The position numbers and the translations under genes were made by a program. The notes beneath the pieces are model-generated. The model was given only the letters and a program-made list of their open reading frames with translations, made no database searches and was not told where the DNA came from. A DNA stretch of 20,788 nt from an uncultured Carnobacterium sp. (GTDB taxonomy: Bacteria; Bacillota; Bacilli; Lactobacillales; Aerococcaceae): positions 1-20,788 of the forward strand of contig CALJSD010000115.1 of the NCBI GenBank assembly GCA_937976325.1, in the 5' to 3' direction. Positions 1 to 7,789 of the stretch are shown piece by piece (the stretch's first letter is position 1; the number at the start of each line of letters is the position of its first letter).

Positions 1-154
1 TGTAGACTTCCTCGACAGGAATCCCCATCCCCTGTGCTGCATGAATCGCATCAAGGTGTGCTGTATCCACATCATATTCATGAATGGCATATGGAACTTT
101 GGCTTGTTCGACCATTCGAACTGCATTTGTTTTGATTACTTTTTTCTTTTTCAC
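1..154 (-). CDS. YbaK/EbsC-type aminoacyl-tRNA deacylase, N-terminal part (cut by window edge)
   Basis: About 51 codons are visible before the window ends, reading MKKKKVIKTNAVRMVEQAKV and then an IHEYDVD segment. This resembles the N-terminus of YbaK/EbsC proteins, which hydrolyse mischarged Cys-tRNA(Pro) or similar in the cytoplasm. The start is a GTG at 154-152, with AAGGAG nine bases upstream (complement of 164-169) and an in-frame TGA just before it; the first in-frame ATG is codon 14. The catalytic core lies outside the window, so the family call rests on the N-terminal pattern only. A short possible promoter lies immediately upstream, after the rho terminator, so it is probably transcribed separately from rho. 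Confidence 0.7.
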   Translation of the reverse strand, partial: MKKKKVIKTNAVRMVEQAKVPYAIHEYDVDTAHLDAIHAAQGMGIPVEEVY

Positions 155-174
155 GTAAAATCACTCCTTTTTCC

Positions 175-203
175 ATTTTACCACAAGGAGCAATCTATTT
201 GAA
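175..203 (-). promoter_or_regulatory. Possible promoter for the YbaK/EbsC-like gene
   Basis: On the minus strand a TTCAAA (198-203) lies 17 bases before TAAAAT (175-180), which is preceded by TGG, an extended -10 pattern. The start point would fall almost on the Shine-Dalgarno sequence, giving a very short leader, so this is tentative. Confidence 0.35.
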
Positions 204-242
204 ATCTCCTTTCATCTTCTTTTGTAACCTTTTGAAAAAATA

Positions 243-272
243 AAAATCCCTAAGAAAACTCTTAGGGATTTT
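243..272 (-). terminator. Intrinsic terminator of rho
   Basis: A perfect 13-bp stem (243-255 paired with 260-272) with an AAAC tetraloop starts five bases past the rho stop. On the minus strand it is followed by a T-rich run (TTTTTATTTTTTC counted from the stem foot). It separates rho from the downstream YbaK/EbsC-like gene. Confidence 0.9.
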
Positions 273-276
273 AGTT

Positions 277-1545
277 CTAATCTAATAAACTAAGTCGACG
301 AATGAAATCGGCATTCGATTTCGTTTCTCTTAATTGCTTCACGAGTTGTTCACTCGTTTCAAGTCCGTCTCCTTTAATGGCATGACGCACTTTCCAAATG
401 CCTTCCAGCGTTTCTTGCGAAAGGAGCATGTCTTCTTTACGAGTGCCTGAACGTTTCACATCAATAGCCGGGAATACTCGTCTTTCAGCAAGTTCTCTTG
501 AAAGATGAATTTCTGAATTTCCCGTTCCTTTGAACTCTTCATAAATCACATCATCCATACGGCTTCCTGTTTCCACTAACGCGGTCGCAAGAATCGTTAG
601 GCTACCACCCTCTTCGATATTTCGAGCCGCGCCAAAGAATTTCTTAGGACGATACAAGGCAGCAGGGTCAATCCCTCCGCTCAATGTTCTTCCTGAAGGT
701 GGAATCGTTAAGTTATAGGCACGGGCAAGACGCGTAAGACTATCCATCAAGATAATCACGTCACGTCCATCTTCTACAAGACGTAGCGCACGTTCCAATA
801 CTAGTTCACTAATCTTAATGTGGTTTTCTGGAAGCTGGTCAAATGTAGAATACACCACTTCCGCATCCACCGTTCTCTCGATGTCCGTTACCTCTTCAGG
901 GCGCTCATCGATGAGTAAAATAATCAATTCGGCTTCTGGATAATTCGTTGTAATTCCATTAGCGATTTCTTTTAACAAGCTTGTCTTCCCTGCTTTTGGC
1001 GGAGCTACAATAAGTCCACGTTGCCCAAAACCAATCGGACAAATTAAATCCAACATACGAGAAGCGATACGACCACGTGTGGTTTCTAGCACCATTTGCT
1101 TTTCAGGATACAATGGTGTAAGTCCCGGGAAATGGTCACGTTCTTTGGCTTCTTCAGGATCTTTTCCATTCACGAAACCAACTTGCATCAACCCATTGAA
1201 CTTCTCACCTTGACGTGGCGGACGTGCTGTCCCACTCACAAGGTCCCCATTTCGAAGGTCGAAACGGCGAATTTGCGAAGAAGAAATATAAATATCTTCC
1301 TGACTGCTTGAATAGTTAATCGGTCTTAGGAATCCAAATCCTTCTGCACGATTAATATCCAAGACACCTTCCACTTGGAAAAACCCAGTCGCTTCTTCTT
1401 GAGCACGAAGAATTGCAAGCGCCAATTCCTTTTTATTCATTTGACCGTAATAAGGAATCTTATAATGTTTGGCAAAGCCGTACATCTCTTTTAAAGTTTT
1501 TTCTTGTAAGCTTTGTAGCGTTACAGTTTCCACTTGTTCTGACAT
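277..1545 (-). CDS. rho: Transcription termination factor Rho
   Basis: Hexameric RNA-dependent ATPase/helicase that ends transcription of untranslated RNA. The 422-residue protein has a Rho N-terminal SAP-like domain (about residues 8-50), a cold-shock-like RNA-binding domain (about 54-130, with EGFGFLRP at 68-75), and a RecA-type motor. Motor motifs seen are Walker A APPKAGKT (181-188), the LIDERPEEVTD segment (211-221), Walker B IILMD (264-268), the Q-loop region SGGIDPAALYRP (289-300) and GTGNSE (340-345). Length is usual for a Rho without a large insert. The gene starts 11 bases after the murA stop with an AAGGGGC ribosome site, so it is co-transcribed with murA. The murAB-rho neighbourhood is also found in Bacillus-type genomes. 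Confidence 0.97.
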   Translation of the reverse strand: MSEQVETVTLQSLQEKTLKEMYGFAKHYKIPYYGQMNKKELALAILRAQEEATGFFQVEGVLDINRAEGFGFLRPINYSSSQEDIYISSSQIRRFDLRNGDLVSGTARPPRQGEKFNGLMQVGFVNGKDPEEAKERDHFPGLTPLYPEKQMVLETTRGRIASRMLDLICPIGFGQRGLIVAPPKAGKTSLLKEIANGITTNYPEAELIILLIDERPEEVTDIERTVDAEVVYSTFDQLPENHIKISELVLERALRLVEDGRDVIILMDSLTRLARAYNLTIPPSGRTLSGGIDPAALYRPKKFFGAARNIEEGGSLTILATALVETGSRMDDVIYEEFKGTGNSEIHLSRELAERRVFPAIDVKRSGTRKEDMLLSQETLEGIWKVRHAIKGDGLETSEQLVKQLRETKSNADFIRRLSLLD

Positions 1546-1556
1546 AATGCCCCTTC

Positions 1557-2816
1557 TTACTCTTCAATCATCGTAATATCGGCACCTAATGCTTGTAGTT
1601 TTTCAACGATATTTGAATAACCACGTAGGATATGTCCGATATTTGAAATCTTCGTTGTTCCTTCAGCCATTAAACCAGCTACCACAAGTCCAGCCCCCGC
1701 ACGTAGATCGCTAGCCGCTACTTCGGCACCGACTAATGGTGTTGGCCCTTCAAATGTAATGATATCTTCAATGACTTTTCCACGAGCACCCATACGATTT
1801 AACTCTGGTACGTGACCGACACGTTTTGGATAAATGGTATCGACAACCATCGCAGTACCTTTCGCTTTACTAAAGAGTGGTGTGATGGTTTGTTGCAAGT
1901 CTGTCGCAAACCCTGGATAAGGCATTGTTTTGATATTGACGGCTTTTAATTCGTCTGTTGGGAATACATAAATATCGTCTTCGCCAACTTCCATCTTCAC
2001 GCCCATTTCGTTCATCTTCGCAATGAGACTTTCTAAGTGTTCGAAGATCACGTTTTTCACGCGAATGCCTTCACCAACCGCTGCTGCAATTGATAAATAC
2101 GTTCCTGCTTCAATACGGTCCGGAATAATCGTATGCGTACATCCATGTAATTGGTCAACACCTTCCACACGGATTACGCTTGTTCCAGCACCTTTAATAT
2201 TAGCTCCCATTTTATTTAATAAAGTAACTACATCAATAATTTCTGGTTCACGCGCAGCATTTTCGATAATCGTTTTTCCTTTTGCACGAACAGATGCTAG
2301 CAATACATTAATCGTCGCACCTACAGACACAACGTCCATATAAATTTTTGTACCAACGAGGCCTTCTTCATCCGTAGATAAATAAATAGCTCCATCATGG
2401 TCTTTCACATCGGCACCAAGCGCTTTAAATCCTTTTAAGTGTTGGTCAATTGGACGAGGACCTAAGAAGCATCCTCCTGGAAGTCCAACGACCCCTTCTC
2501 CAAATTTAGCAAGAGTTGCTCCCATAAAGTAATACGAAGCACGCATGCTTTGAATTTTCCCTTTTGGCATCGGGATTGATTTCATCTCTCTTGGGTCGAT
2601 AGTTAATGTTCCATCAACGAATTCTGTTTTTACGTTAAAATCATTTAAAATTTCAATTAAGGCATCTACGTCCTGAATCTCAGGGACACCTTCTAATACG
2701 ACTGGTTCATTCGCGATAATAGCAGCCGGAATTAAAGCTACTGTACTGTTTTTAGCTCCACTAATGGTTACTTCCCCTTTAAGTGGTTTACCGCCGTTAA
2801 TGACTAATTTTTTCAT
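1557..2816 (-). CDS. murA: UDP-N-acetylglucosamine 1-carboxyvinyltransferase (MurA, MurAB/MurZ type)
   Basis: Cytoplasmic enzyme that transfers enolpyruvate from PEP to UDP-GlcNAc, the first committed step of peptidoglycan synthesis. The 419-residue protein is full length for the EPSP synthase-like family. It shows the N-terminal GAKNS (20-24), the loop GLPGGCFLGPRPIDQH with the PEP/fosfomycin-binding cysteine at residue 116, and a C-terminal RAGAG motif. Low-GC Gram-positives usually carry two murA copies. Adjacency to rho points to the second copy (MurAB/MurZ), but this is inferred from synteny. A GAAAGGAA ribosome site lies before the ATG, and an extended -10 promoter lies upstream. It is the first gene of a murA-rho unit. 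Confidence 0.96.
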   Translation of the reverse strand: MKKLVINGGKPLKGEVTISGAKNSTVALIPAAIIANEPVVLEGVPEIQDVDALIEILNDFNVKTEFVDGTLTIDPREMKSIPMPKGKIQSMRASYYFMGATLAKFGEGVVGLPGGCFLGPRPIDQHLKGFKALGADVKDHDGAIYLSTDEEGLVGTKIYMDVVSVGATINVLLASVRAKGKTIIENAAREPEIIDVVTLLNKMGANIKGAGTSVIRVEGVDQLHGCTHTIIPDRIEAGTYLSIAAAVGEGIRVKNVIFEHLESLIAKMNEMGVKMEVGEDDIYVFPTDELKAVNIKTMPYPGFATDLQQTITPLFSKAKGTAMVVDTIYPKRVGHVPELNRMGARGKVIEDIITFEGPTPLVGAEVAASDLRAGAGLVVAGLMAEGTTKISNIGHILRGYSNIVEKLQALGADITMIEE

Positions 2817-2848
2817 ACCAAAATTCCTTTCACTAAATGTTCTCAGTT

Positions 2849-2857
2849 ATTATACCA
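2849..2857 (-). promoter_or_regulatory. murA-rho promoter (extended -10)
   Basis: On the minus strand TGG directly precedes a perfect TATAAT (2849-2854). No good -35 is found 16-18 bases upstream, as is common for extended -10 promoters. The leader to the murA ATG would be about 25 bases. Confidence 0.55.
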
Positions 2858-2898
2858 TGTTCACACAAGAATCTGCTATCTTTTAATCGTTTACAGCT

Positions 2899-2932
2899 AT
2901 TGTTAACCTATATAACATTTGCAGTTGACAAT
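2899..2932. promoter_or_regulatory. BirA operator
   Basis: ATTGTTAAC (2899-2907) and GTTGACAAT (2924-2932) form an inverted repeat matching at 8 of 9 positions and separated by 16 bases. This fits the known BirA operator pattern (TTGTTAACC - about 14 bases - GGTTAACAA in Firmicutes). The right half contains the -35 TTGACA of the birA promoter, so bound BirA-biotinyl-AMP should block RNA polymerase. Confidence 0.8.
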
Positions 2933-2952
2933 CATTTCAAATCTGTTACACT
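2925..2952 (+). promoter_or_regulatory. birA-bioY promoter
   Basis: A perfect TTGACA (2925-2930), a 16-base spacer and TACACT (2947-2952), with TG at 2944-2945 giving an extended -10. The -35 lies inside the right arm of the BirA inverted repeat. Confidence 0.75.
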
Positions 2953-2985
2953 TAGGAACATGAATACTGACGAAAGGAGGATATT

Positions 2986-3978
2986 ATGAGCACTAAACAG
3001 GACGTTTTACGTCTTTTATACAGTACCGTGGACAAACCTCTTTCAGGACAAGATATCGCAGAACAACTGAACCTTTCTCGTACTGCTGTGTGGAAAGCCA
3101 TCCAGCAATTAAAAAAAGATGGCTATGAGATCACCTCAAGTACAAAAGTTGGTTATCAATTATCCAGACAGACGGATTTGTTAACCCTTGAAGGCATTCG
3201 CACTTATTTAGGAGAGGCCCTTCAAGATTGGGATATTCAAGTTTTTGAAACAACTACTTCAACCAATGATTTGGCTAAAACTTACGGCGCATCAGGCTCG
3301 AGAGTCCCTACCTTCTTTATTGCAGAAGAGCAAACAGCAGGTCGTGGACGACTAGGAAGAACATTCCTCTCTCCACCAAAATCTGGACTTTATATGAGTA
3401 TCTGTATTTTCCCAGAAGGTGATTTGGACAGTATTTCGCTGATCACTTGTGCTACGGCAGTTGCCGCAACGCGGGCGGTGGAATCCTTTATCCATGAAAA
3501 AATTGGGATTAAATGGGTGAACGACCTCTATTTTCACGATAAAAAAATCGCCGGTATCTTAACAGAAGCCGTGACGAATATTGAAGCTCAGAAGGTCGAT
3601 GCACTGATTGTCGGAATGGGAATTAACTTGCATATCGATGACGCTATTATTCCAGAGGATTTAAAACCGATTATCGGTTCCCTCTTTTCTCCGCAAGAAA
3701 TTCCAGACGGTTTCAGCCGCAATGAATTCGTAGCTCGTTTCCTAAAAGAATGGAATCACTGCTACGAAGATATCAATGCCGGTAAGAGAGACTTCATGGA
3801 AGAATACAAAGACCATTCCATCATTGTCGGCAAGAAAATCAATGTCATTAGCGGTATGAAAACATATCCTGCCACTGCCAAAAGCGTAGACAACAACGGA
3901 CACCTTATCGTCCAAACAGATGACGGAATCATTCATTCATTATCATACGGCGAAGTAAGTATTCGTCCAGAAAACTAA
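2986..3978 (+). CDS. birA: Bifunctional biotin-protein ligase / biotin operon repressor BirA
   Basis: Activates biotin to biotinyl-5'-AMP and attaches it to biotin carboxyl carrier protein; the loaded form also binds DNA. The 330-residue protein is a full-length group II ligase. It has an N-terminal winged helix (about 1-60, with SRTAVWKAIQQLKKDGYEI), a catalytic core with GRGRLGR (119-125), KWVNDLY (176-182), KKIAGILTE (186-194) and GMGINL (210-215), and a C-terminal SH3-like domain. The ribosome site AAAGGAGG lies five bases before the ATG. bioY follows after 19 bases in the same unit, and a BirA-type operator overlaps the promoter, so autoregulation by biotin status is likely. Confidence 0.96.
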   Translation: MSTKQDVLRLLYSTVDKPLSGQDIAEQLNLSRTAVWKAIQQLKKDGYEITSSTKVGYQLSRQTDLLTLEGIRTYLGEALQDWDIQVFETTTSTNDLAKTYGASGSRVPTFFIAEEQTAGRGRLGRTFLSPPKSGLYMSICIFPEGDLDSISLITCATAVAATRAVESFIHEKIGIKWVNDLYFHDKKIAGILTEAVTNIEAQKVDALIVGMGINLHIDDAIIPEDLKPIIGSLFSPQEIPDGFSRNEFVARFLKEWNHCYEDINAGKRDFMEEYKDHSIIVGKKINVISGMKTYPATAKSVDNNGHLIVQTDDGIIHSLSYGEVSIRPEN

Positions 3979-3997
3979 AAGATTAGGAGTTAAACTC

Positions 3998-4525
3998 ATG
4001 AAAAAATTATCGATTAAAACCATTGTGCTCGCAGCACTTTTAGGAGCACTCTGCTATGTATCTAGCTACTTAAAAATTCCGATTGGTCCAGTACCATTCT
4101 CAGCACAAACAGCCACAGTGATTTTGGCATCATTACTCTTGCCACCAGTTGGCGCTTTTGCTGCTCAATTTGTTCACTTTCTCTTACTCTTTCTATTAGG
4201 CGGTGGTACAGCACTCTTTGTTTCACCATCATTTGGATTTGTCATCGGATTTATGTTAGCAGCACCGGTGATTTCATTCATCGGGAACCGCATCAACAAT
4301 ATCTTCGGTTGGGTGATTGCTGCTCTTGTGGGTGAAGTCATCTTCTACCTCATCGGAATTCCATATATGACTTTCGTACTCTTAAGCATTAAGATGCAAG
4401 AACTAAGCCTTCAACAAATTCTTGGTTTCGGTTTATATCCATTCATTCTTCCTGACTTAGGAAAATTAGTCGTTGCGGTATTCCTTGCAGATCGTATTAA
4501 AGCTATTACGAAAAAACACTTTTAA
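3998..4525 (+). CDS. bioY: Biotin transporter S-component BioY
   Basis: Membrane substrate-binding subunit of an ECF-type vitamin transporter; it captures biotin and works with shared EcfA/EcfA'/EcfT energising subunits, which are not in this window. The 175-residue protein is mostly hydrophobic, with about six membrane segments. It carries the BioY signature around IPIGPVPFSAQT (residues 26-37), an SPSFGFVIGF segment and a C-terminal ILPDLGK. AGGAG lies eight bases before the ATG. It is co-transcribed with birA, and no biotin synthesis gene is nearby, so the cell probably depends on biotin uptake (inference). Confidence 0.95.
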   Translation: MKKLSIKTIVLAALLGALCYVSSYLKIPIGPVPFSAQTATVILASLLLPPVGAFAAQFVHFLLLFLLGGGTALFVSPSFGFVIGFMLAAPVISFIGNRINNIFGWVIAALVGEVIFYLIGIPYMTFVLLSIKMQELSLQQILGFGLYPFILPDLGKLVVAVFLADRIKAITKKHF

Positions 4526-4533
4526 AAAGCAAC

Positions 4534-4568
4534 AAAAATAAGCTAGGCATAATGCCTAGCTTATTTTT
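4534..4568. terminator. Bidirectional intrinsic terminator between bioY and PTS IID
   Basis: A perfect 16-bp stem (4534-4549 with 4553-4568) has a three-base loop and T-rich runs on both strands. It serves bioY on the plus strand and the IIB-IIC-IID unit on the minus strand, 12 bases past the IID stop. Confidence 0.93.
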
Positions 4569-4580
4569 ATTGTTCAGGGA

Positions 4581-5426
4581 CTAACCCCAGAATTTAACTC
4601 CTAGTAAGTTTCCTAAGAATGCAAAACCGATTCCGACAACTAATAGAAGAACGATACAACGTAATGGCGTCCATTTTTTACGCGCTAATAAGTAGTAAAG
4701 TCCTAAAGTAATTCCTAATGGAATTAATTTTGGTAATACACCATCTAAGATTGCTTGGATAACAATTGGTTTTTCACCATTTGCGATTTGAATTCCTAAT
4801 TTAGTGCCACCGTAAAGGCTAGTTAAAGCCCCAACAACGAATACCCCTAGGATTGAAGCAGCACGAGTGAATTCTTTGGCATTTGCAGTAAAGATACCGA
4901 TTGCATCTGTTCCTAAGTTGTAAGACCAGTGCATTAACCAGTAACGAATTGCAAATTGGAAGATATTAAATACCGCTAAGAATAGTAATGGTCCAGCGAT
5001 GCTTCCTTTTAACGCAAAGTCTGAAGAAATACCGGCTACGATTGGAACTAATGTAAACCAGAATAAAGCGTCACCGATACCACCCAATGGTCCCATTGCA
5101 GCAACACGTACCGCACGGATTGTTGGAATATCTGCTTTGTTTTGTTCAAGAGATAATACAATCCCCATTACGAATGTTACTAAGAATGGGTGAGTATTGA
5201 AGAACTCTAAGTTATGAGACATTGATGCAGCTAAGTCATCTTTGTCTGTATGGATTTTTTCCAACCCTGGTAAAATACCGTATAACCAGCCACCTGCTTG
5301 CATACGTTCATAGTTGAAAGAAGATTGTAAGAAAATTGAACGCCATGCCATTTTGTTTAACGTTGCTTTATCTAAGCGTGGAGCAGGCGTTTGGTTTTTA
5401 TAAGAATCTGGAATATTATATGCCAT
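4581..5426 (-). CDS. PTS mannose/fructose/sorbose-family component IID
   Basis: Membrane subunit of a mannose-family phosphotransferase permease; with IIC it forms the sugar channel. The protein has 281 residues from the chosen ATG. It carries the IID pattern: SIFLQSSFNYERMQAGGWLYG near the N-terminus, GPLGGIGDALFW in the middle and hydrophobic C-terminal helices. An ATG five codons further upstream is open, but the GGAGGTG ribosome site (5433-5439) lies inside those codons and six bases before the chosen start. The gene overlaps the end of IIC by 11 bases, implying coupled translation. The sugar cannot be told from the sequence. Confidence 0.94.
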   Translation of the reverse strand: MAYNIPDSYKNQTPAPRLDKATLNKMAWRSIFLQSSFNYERMQAGGWLYGILPGLEKIHTDKDDLAASMSHNLEFFNTHPFLVTFVMGIVLSLEQNKADIPTIRAVRVAAMGPLGGIGDALFWFTLVPIVAGISSDFALKGSIAGPLLFLAVFNIFQFAIRYWLMHWSYNLGTDAIGIFTANAKEFTRAASILGVFVVGALTSLYGGTKLGIQIANGEKPIVIQAILDGVLPKLIPLGITLGLYYLLARKKWTPLRCIVLLLVVGIGFAFLGNLLGVKFWG

Positions 5427-6228
5427 CTTCTTCACCTCCATCGTTCACAATGCTAGCACCCGCTGTTTTGAATTTTGTTTGGATTTGGAAATCCCAGTAT
5501 GCAATTGCAAAACCAATGAACGCTAATAATACTAATGCAGATCCAGCTAAGCTTTCACTTGCAGAAACAATGTTTGCTAAAGCAAAACCTAAGAAGTAGA
5601 AGCCCCATAGTTCTTTAGAAACCATTACTTTTAGTAAGATTGCGAACCCTACGAAGCGCATCATACCACCGGCAGCACCTAAACCTGACATGAACCATTC
5701 AGGAATAGATTTTGTTAAAGTATCCCCGATAGCTTGTCCACCGATGAAGAATAATACAACTACAAGACCAAAGATAGCTCCTAAAGCAGCCATTGCTAAG
5801 TAGTTCAAACGAGCAATTCCTTTTGGATTTGCATCTTGTGCATACTTATCAGCCACAGCCATCATTGGTGACATTAAAGCAAAGATTAAAGTAACGCCAT
5901 ATTGACCTAAAAGCGCAAATGGAACAGCAGCACCTACTGCAGCAGCTGGTTCTAATTTAAGACTGATAGCCAATACTGTCGCCATAATTCCGCCGATTAC
6001 GGCATTAGGTGGTTGTGCCCCACCGACTGGCATGTTACCGATTGTCATTAATTGGTAAGTACCCCCAACAACTAACCCTGTTTGTACGTCGCCCAAAATA
6101 GCTCCGACCACTGGACCCATTACGATAGGTTGGTATAGTGATTCTAAAAAGCTGAATTGGTCAATCGCAGCAACAAAAGTTACAAGGAATACTAATAAGA
6201 TTTGAATAAAACTTGCTTGCATATTCAT
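5416..6228 (-). CDS. PTS mannose/fructose/sorbose-family component IIC
   Basis: Integral membrane subunit of the same permease. The 270-residue protein has multiple hydrophobic helices and the IIC pattern around GPVVGAILGDVQTGLVVGGT and the following NMPVGGAQPPN segment. Two close ATGs are possible, at 6228 and 6222. The AAAGGGG ribosome site is three bases from the first and nine from the second, so the shorter form (268 residues) is at least as likely. It lies 21 bases after the IIB stop and overlaps IID. Confidence 0.94.
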   Translation of the reverse strand: MNMQASFIQILLVFLVTFVAAIDQFSFLESLYQPIVMGPVVGAILGDVQTGLVVGGTYQLMTIGNMPVGGAQPPNAVIGGIMATVLAISLKLEPAAAVGAAVPFALLGQYGVTLIFALMSPMMAVADKYAQDANPKGIARLNYLAMAALGAIFGLVVVLFFIGGQAIGDTLTKSIPEWFMSGLGAAGGMMRFVGFAILLKVMVSKELWGFYFLGFALANIVSASESLAGSALVLLAFIGFAIAYWDFQIQTKFKTAGASIVNDGGEEDGI

Positions 6229-6249
6229 TGACCCCTTTTATAAATAAAA

Positions 6250-6726
6250 TTATTGGAATAATTTCGAAACGTCTTCTTTTCCTTCAGTTGGTACTTTCTG
6301 AATTTCAAGTTCGACACCTAACTCCTGCAGTCTTCTGAATGCAGCAACATCTGCATCATCAACCGCAACAACACCTGCAACTTGGCGTTTTCCTTCCGCC
6401 ATGTGCATGTTCCCAATGTTAACCTTCTTGATTGGCACTCCTCCCTCTACTAATTTCACTACGTCTTGAGGATTTTCACAGATAATGAAAATCAACTGAC
6501 GATCTGCTGCTTTCCCGATGACATTAATCGTTTTTTCAATAGTGAAATAACGAGTTTGTGCACCAGTTGGAGCAGCCATATCCATTAACCCTTGACGCAT
6601 CGGATCCGCAGCTACTTTATCGTTAGCAACAAGCAGTAGGTTGGCCCCTAAGTAAGATGACCATTGAGTTGCAACTTGACCGTGAATCATACGATTGTCA
6701 ATTCGTGTTAATAAAATATTTGGCAT
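6250..6726 (-). CDS. PTS mannose/fructose/sorbose-family component IIB
   Basis: Cytoplasmic phosphocarrier that receives phosphate from IIA on a histidine and passes it to the incoming sugar. The 158-residue protein carries the IIB motif RIDNRMIHGQV with the phospho-histidine at residue 15. A longer reading (start at 6744) would put the AAAGGAGAG ribosome site inside its first codons, so the ATG at 6726, six bases after that site, is preferred. It is the first gene of the IIB-IIC-IID unit. There is no fused IIA domain; the IIA partner is encoded in a separate unit upstream. Confidence 0.94.
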   Translation of the reverse strand: MPNILLTRIDNRMIHGQVATQWSSYLGANLLLVANDKVAADPMRQGLMDMAAPTGAQTRYFTIEKTINVIGKAADRQLIFIICENPQDVVKLVEGGVPIKKVNIGNMHMAEGKRQVAGVVAVDDADVAAFRRLQELGVELEIQKVPTEGKEDVSKLFQ

Positions 6727-6758
6727 TACTAGCTCTCCTTTCATAAAAAGCTAAATTC

Positions 6759-6787
6759 ATTATACATAATCCCTCGATTTTTTGGAA
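6759..6787 (-). promoter_or_regulatory. Promoter of PTS IIB-IIC-IID
   Basis: On the minus strand TTCCAA (6782-6787) lies 17 bases before a perfect TATAAT (6759-6764), giving a leader of about 25 bases to the IIB start. The -35 is weak. The remaining AT-rich stretch up to 6979 shows no gene, only a second isolated TATAAT on the minus strand (6866-6871) without a -35. Confidence 0.5.
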
Positions 6788-6796
6788 GCGTTTTAG
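6782..6796. promoter_or_regulatory. cre-like (CcpA) site at the IIB promoter
   Basis: TTGGAAGCGTTTTAG fits the cre consensus WTGNAANCGNWNNCW except at the last two positions. It covers the -35 of the IIB promoter, so CcpA binding would be expected to repress. Confidence 0.5.
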
Positions 6797-6979
6797 TAAA
6801 ACTTTTTTAATAAATTCTTCATTTTTGAGTTTTTATTACATTTTTGTATTGTTAATTTGTAAAACATTATATATAAATGCTTTTTCCACCACTTTGATGT
6901 CAGACAACTCTCACTAATCTCTACAAATAAATTTGAATTTCTTCACAATTAACAAAGCCCTCCTCTAAATTTTTCACAT

Positions 6980-7007
6980 AAAAAAAGAAGCTTAGAATTT
7001 AAGCTTC
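6980..7007 (-). terminator. Intrinsic terminator of the IIA-YajC-membrane protein unit
   Basis: An 8-bp stem GAAGCTTA/TAAGCTTC (6987-6994 with 7000-7007) with a five-base loop is followed on the minus strand by seven T (complement of 6980-6986). It starts nine bases past the stop of the membrane-protein gene and splits the PTS genes into two units. Confidence 0.88.
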
Positions 7008-7016
7008 CATTTCATT

Positions 7017-7502
7017 TTATTTTGATTTTCCGATAATAGAACTAGTCCCACTGATAGTGACAATCACACCGAATGCGATAATAATCATTCGGTTCACCAA
7101 CTCACCTGAGACAAAGAAACTACAAGCAATAATCAGAACACCTGCTAAACTAACGAGTAATGTTTTAGCAAGAGATCCTTGCTGTTCATTTTCTTGTGCG
7201 CGATGTAAGTCTCCTTTGCAGACTCCCTTTTCCACCACGTACTTTGGCAAAATACTCTTCACATATGCCACTGTCGCAAGCGCGTAGAATAACGCTCCTA
7301 CAAATACGCACAGCAACACGTCTGCTGGAAAGAAACTATAGAAAATAGCTCCTAGCGCAAATGCAATGACAAAGCGATGTCTAAAGGCATTAAAGGTCAC
7401 TAAGTCATCTGTTGGAATATGATAAACCGTCTTTAAGAATGGCAGATAGAAATAATCCTTACCGTCAGCTCCTGTATAAAACTCTCCAAAAATCGATTGC
7501 AT
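7017..7502 (-). CDS. Unknown four-helix membrane protein in PTS gene cluster
   Basis: I do not recognise this 161-residue protein. Its first 44 or so residues are soluble and aromatic-rich. Hydrophobic segments follow at about 45-60, 62-83, 111-131 and 136-158, with a charged stretch (about 84-110) in the middle, so two helical hairpins joined by a polar linker are likely. It starts 11 bases after the YajC-like stop with only a weak ribosome site (GGTGA), suggesting coupled translation. It ends the IIA-YajC unit. Its place between IIA and IIB of a mannose-family PTS suggests a role tied to that permease, but no function can be assigned. Confidence 0.75.
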   Translation of the reverse strand: MQSIFGEFYTGADGKDYFYLPFLKTVYHIPTDDLVTFNAFRHRFVIAFALGAIFYSFFPADVLLCVFVGALFYALATVAYVKSILPKYVVEKGVCKGDLHRAQENEQQGSLAKTLLVSLAGVLIIACSFFVSGELVNRMIIIAFGVIVTISGTSSIIGKSK

Positions 7503-7513
7503 ACAGTCACCGC

Positions 7514-7789
7514 TTATAAGACTTCAGAAATTGCAAAACGAGATACTGTAATCACGACGCCTTTTGCAATCTCAACATCCACTTTTTCTTCGTCAACTTT
7601 CTTTACAGTACCATATAATCCATTCGCACAGACAACACGTTTTCCAACTTGTAATGCTTCATGTAATTTTTCAAAATACTGTTGTTGACGTTTCATATTT
7701 TTTCTTGAAAAGATATAATAAATCCCTAAAATTACAACAACAAATACGATGAACGTAAGGGAACTCACTAAAATAATATTGGCAGTCAT
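7514..7789 (-). CDS. YajC-like membrane protein associated with a PTS
   Basis: The 91-residue protein has one N-terminal membrane helix (about 4-27), a basic stretch and a small domain with VGKRVVCANGLYGTVKKVDE (48-67), matching the YajC family. YajC proper assists SecDF, but YajC-like genes are also known inside mannose-family PTS operons, for example the glycosaminoglycan PTS clusters of streptococci. Here the ATG overlaps the IIA stop by one base (TAATG), so it is translationally coupled to IIA. That location argues for a PTS-linked role rather than the housekeeping copy. The exact function of such copies is not established. Confidence 0.85.
   Translation of the reverse strand: MTANIILVSSLTFIVFVVVILGIYYIFSRKNMKRQQQYFEKLHEALQVGKRVVCANGLYGTVKKVDEEKVDVEIAKGVVITVSRFAISEVL

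Noticed and set aside
2023..2343. 106-codon plus-strand open frame inside murA
   Set aside because: Antisense shadow of a strongly conserved gene with no ribosome site or promoter.
5427..5441. Upstream ATG for PTS IID
   Set aside because: Its codons contain the GGAGGTG ribosome site; the next ATG (5426) begins the conserved IID N-terminus.
6781..6979. Sigma-54 (-24/-12) promoter for the mannose-family PTS
   Set aside because: Many such PTS operons use sigma-54, but no GG-N10-GC element was found; the closest (TGG then GC) has only eight bases between. No LevR-type regulator is in the window.
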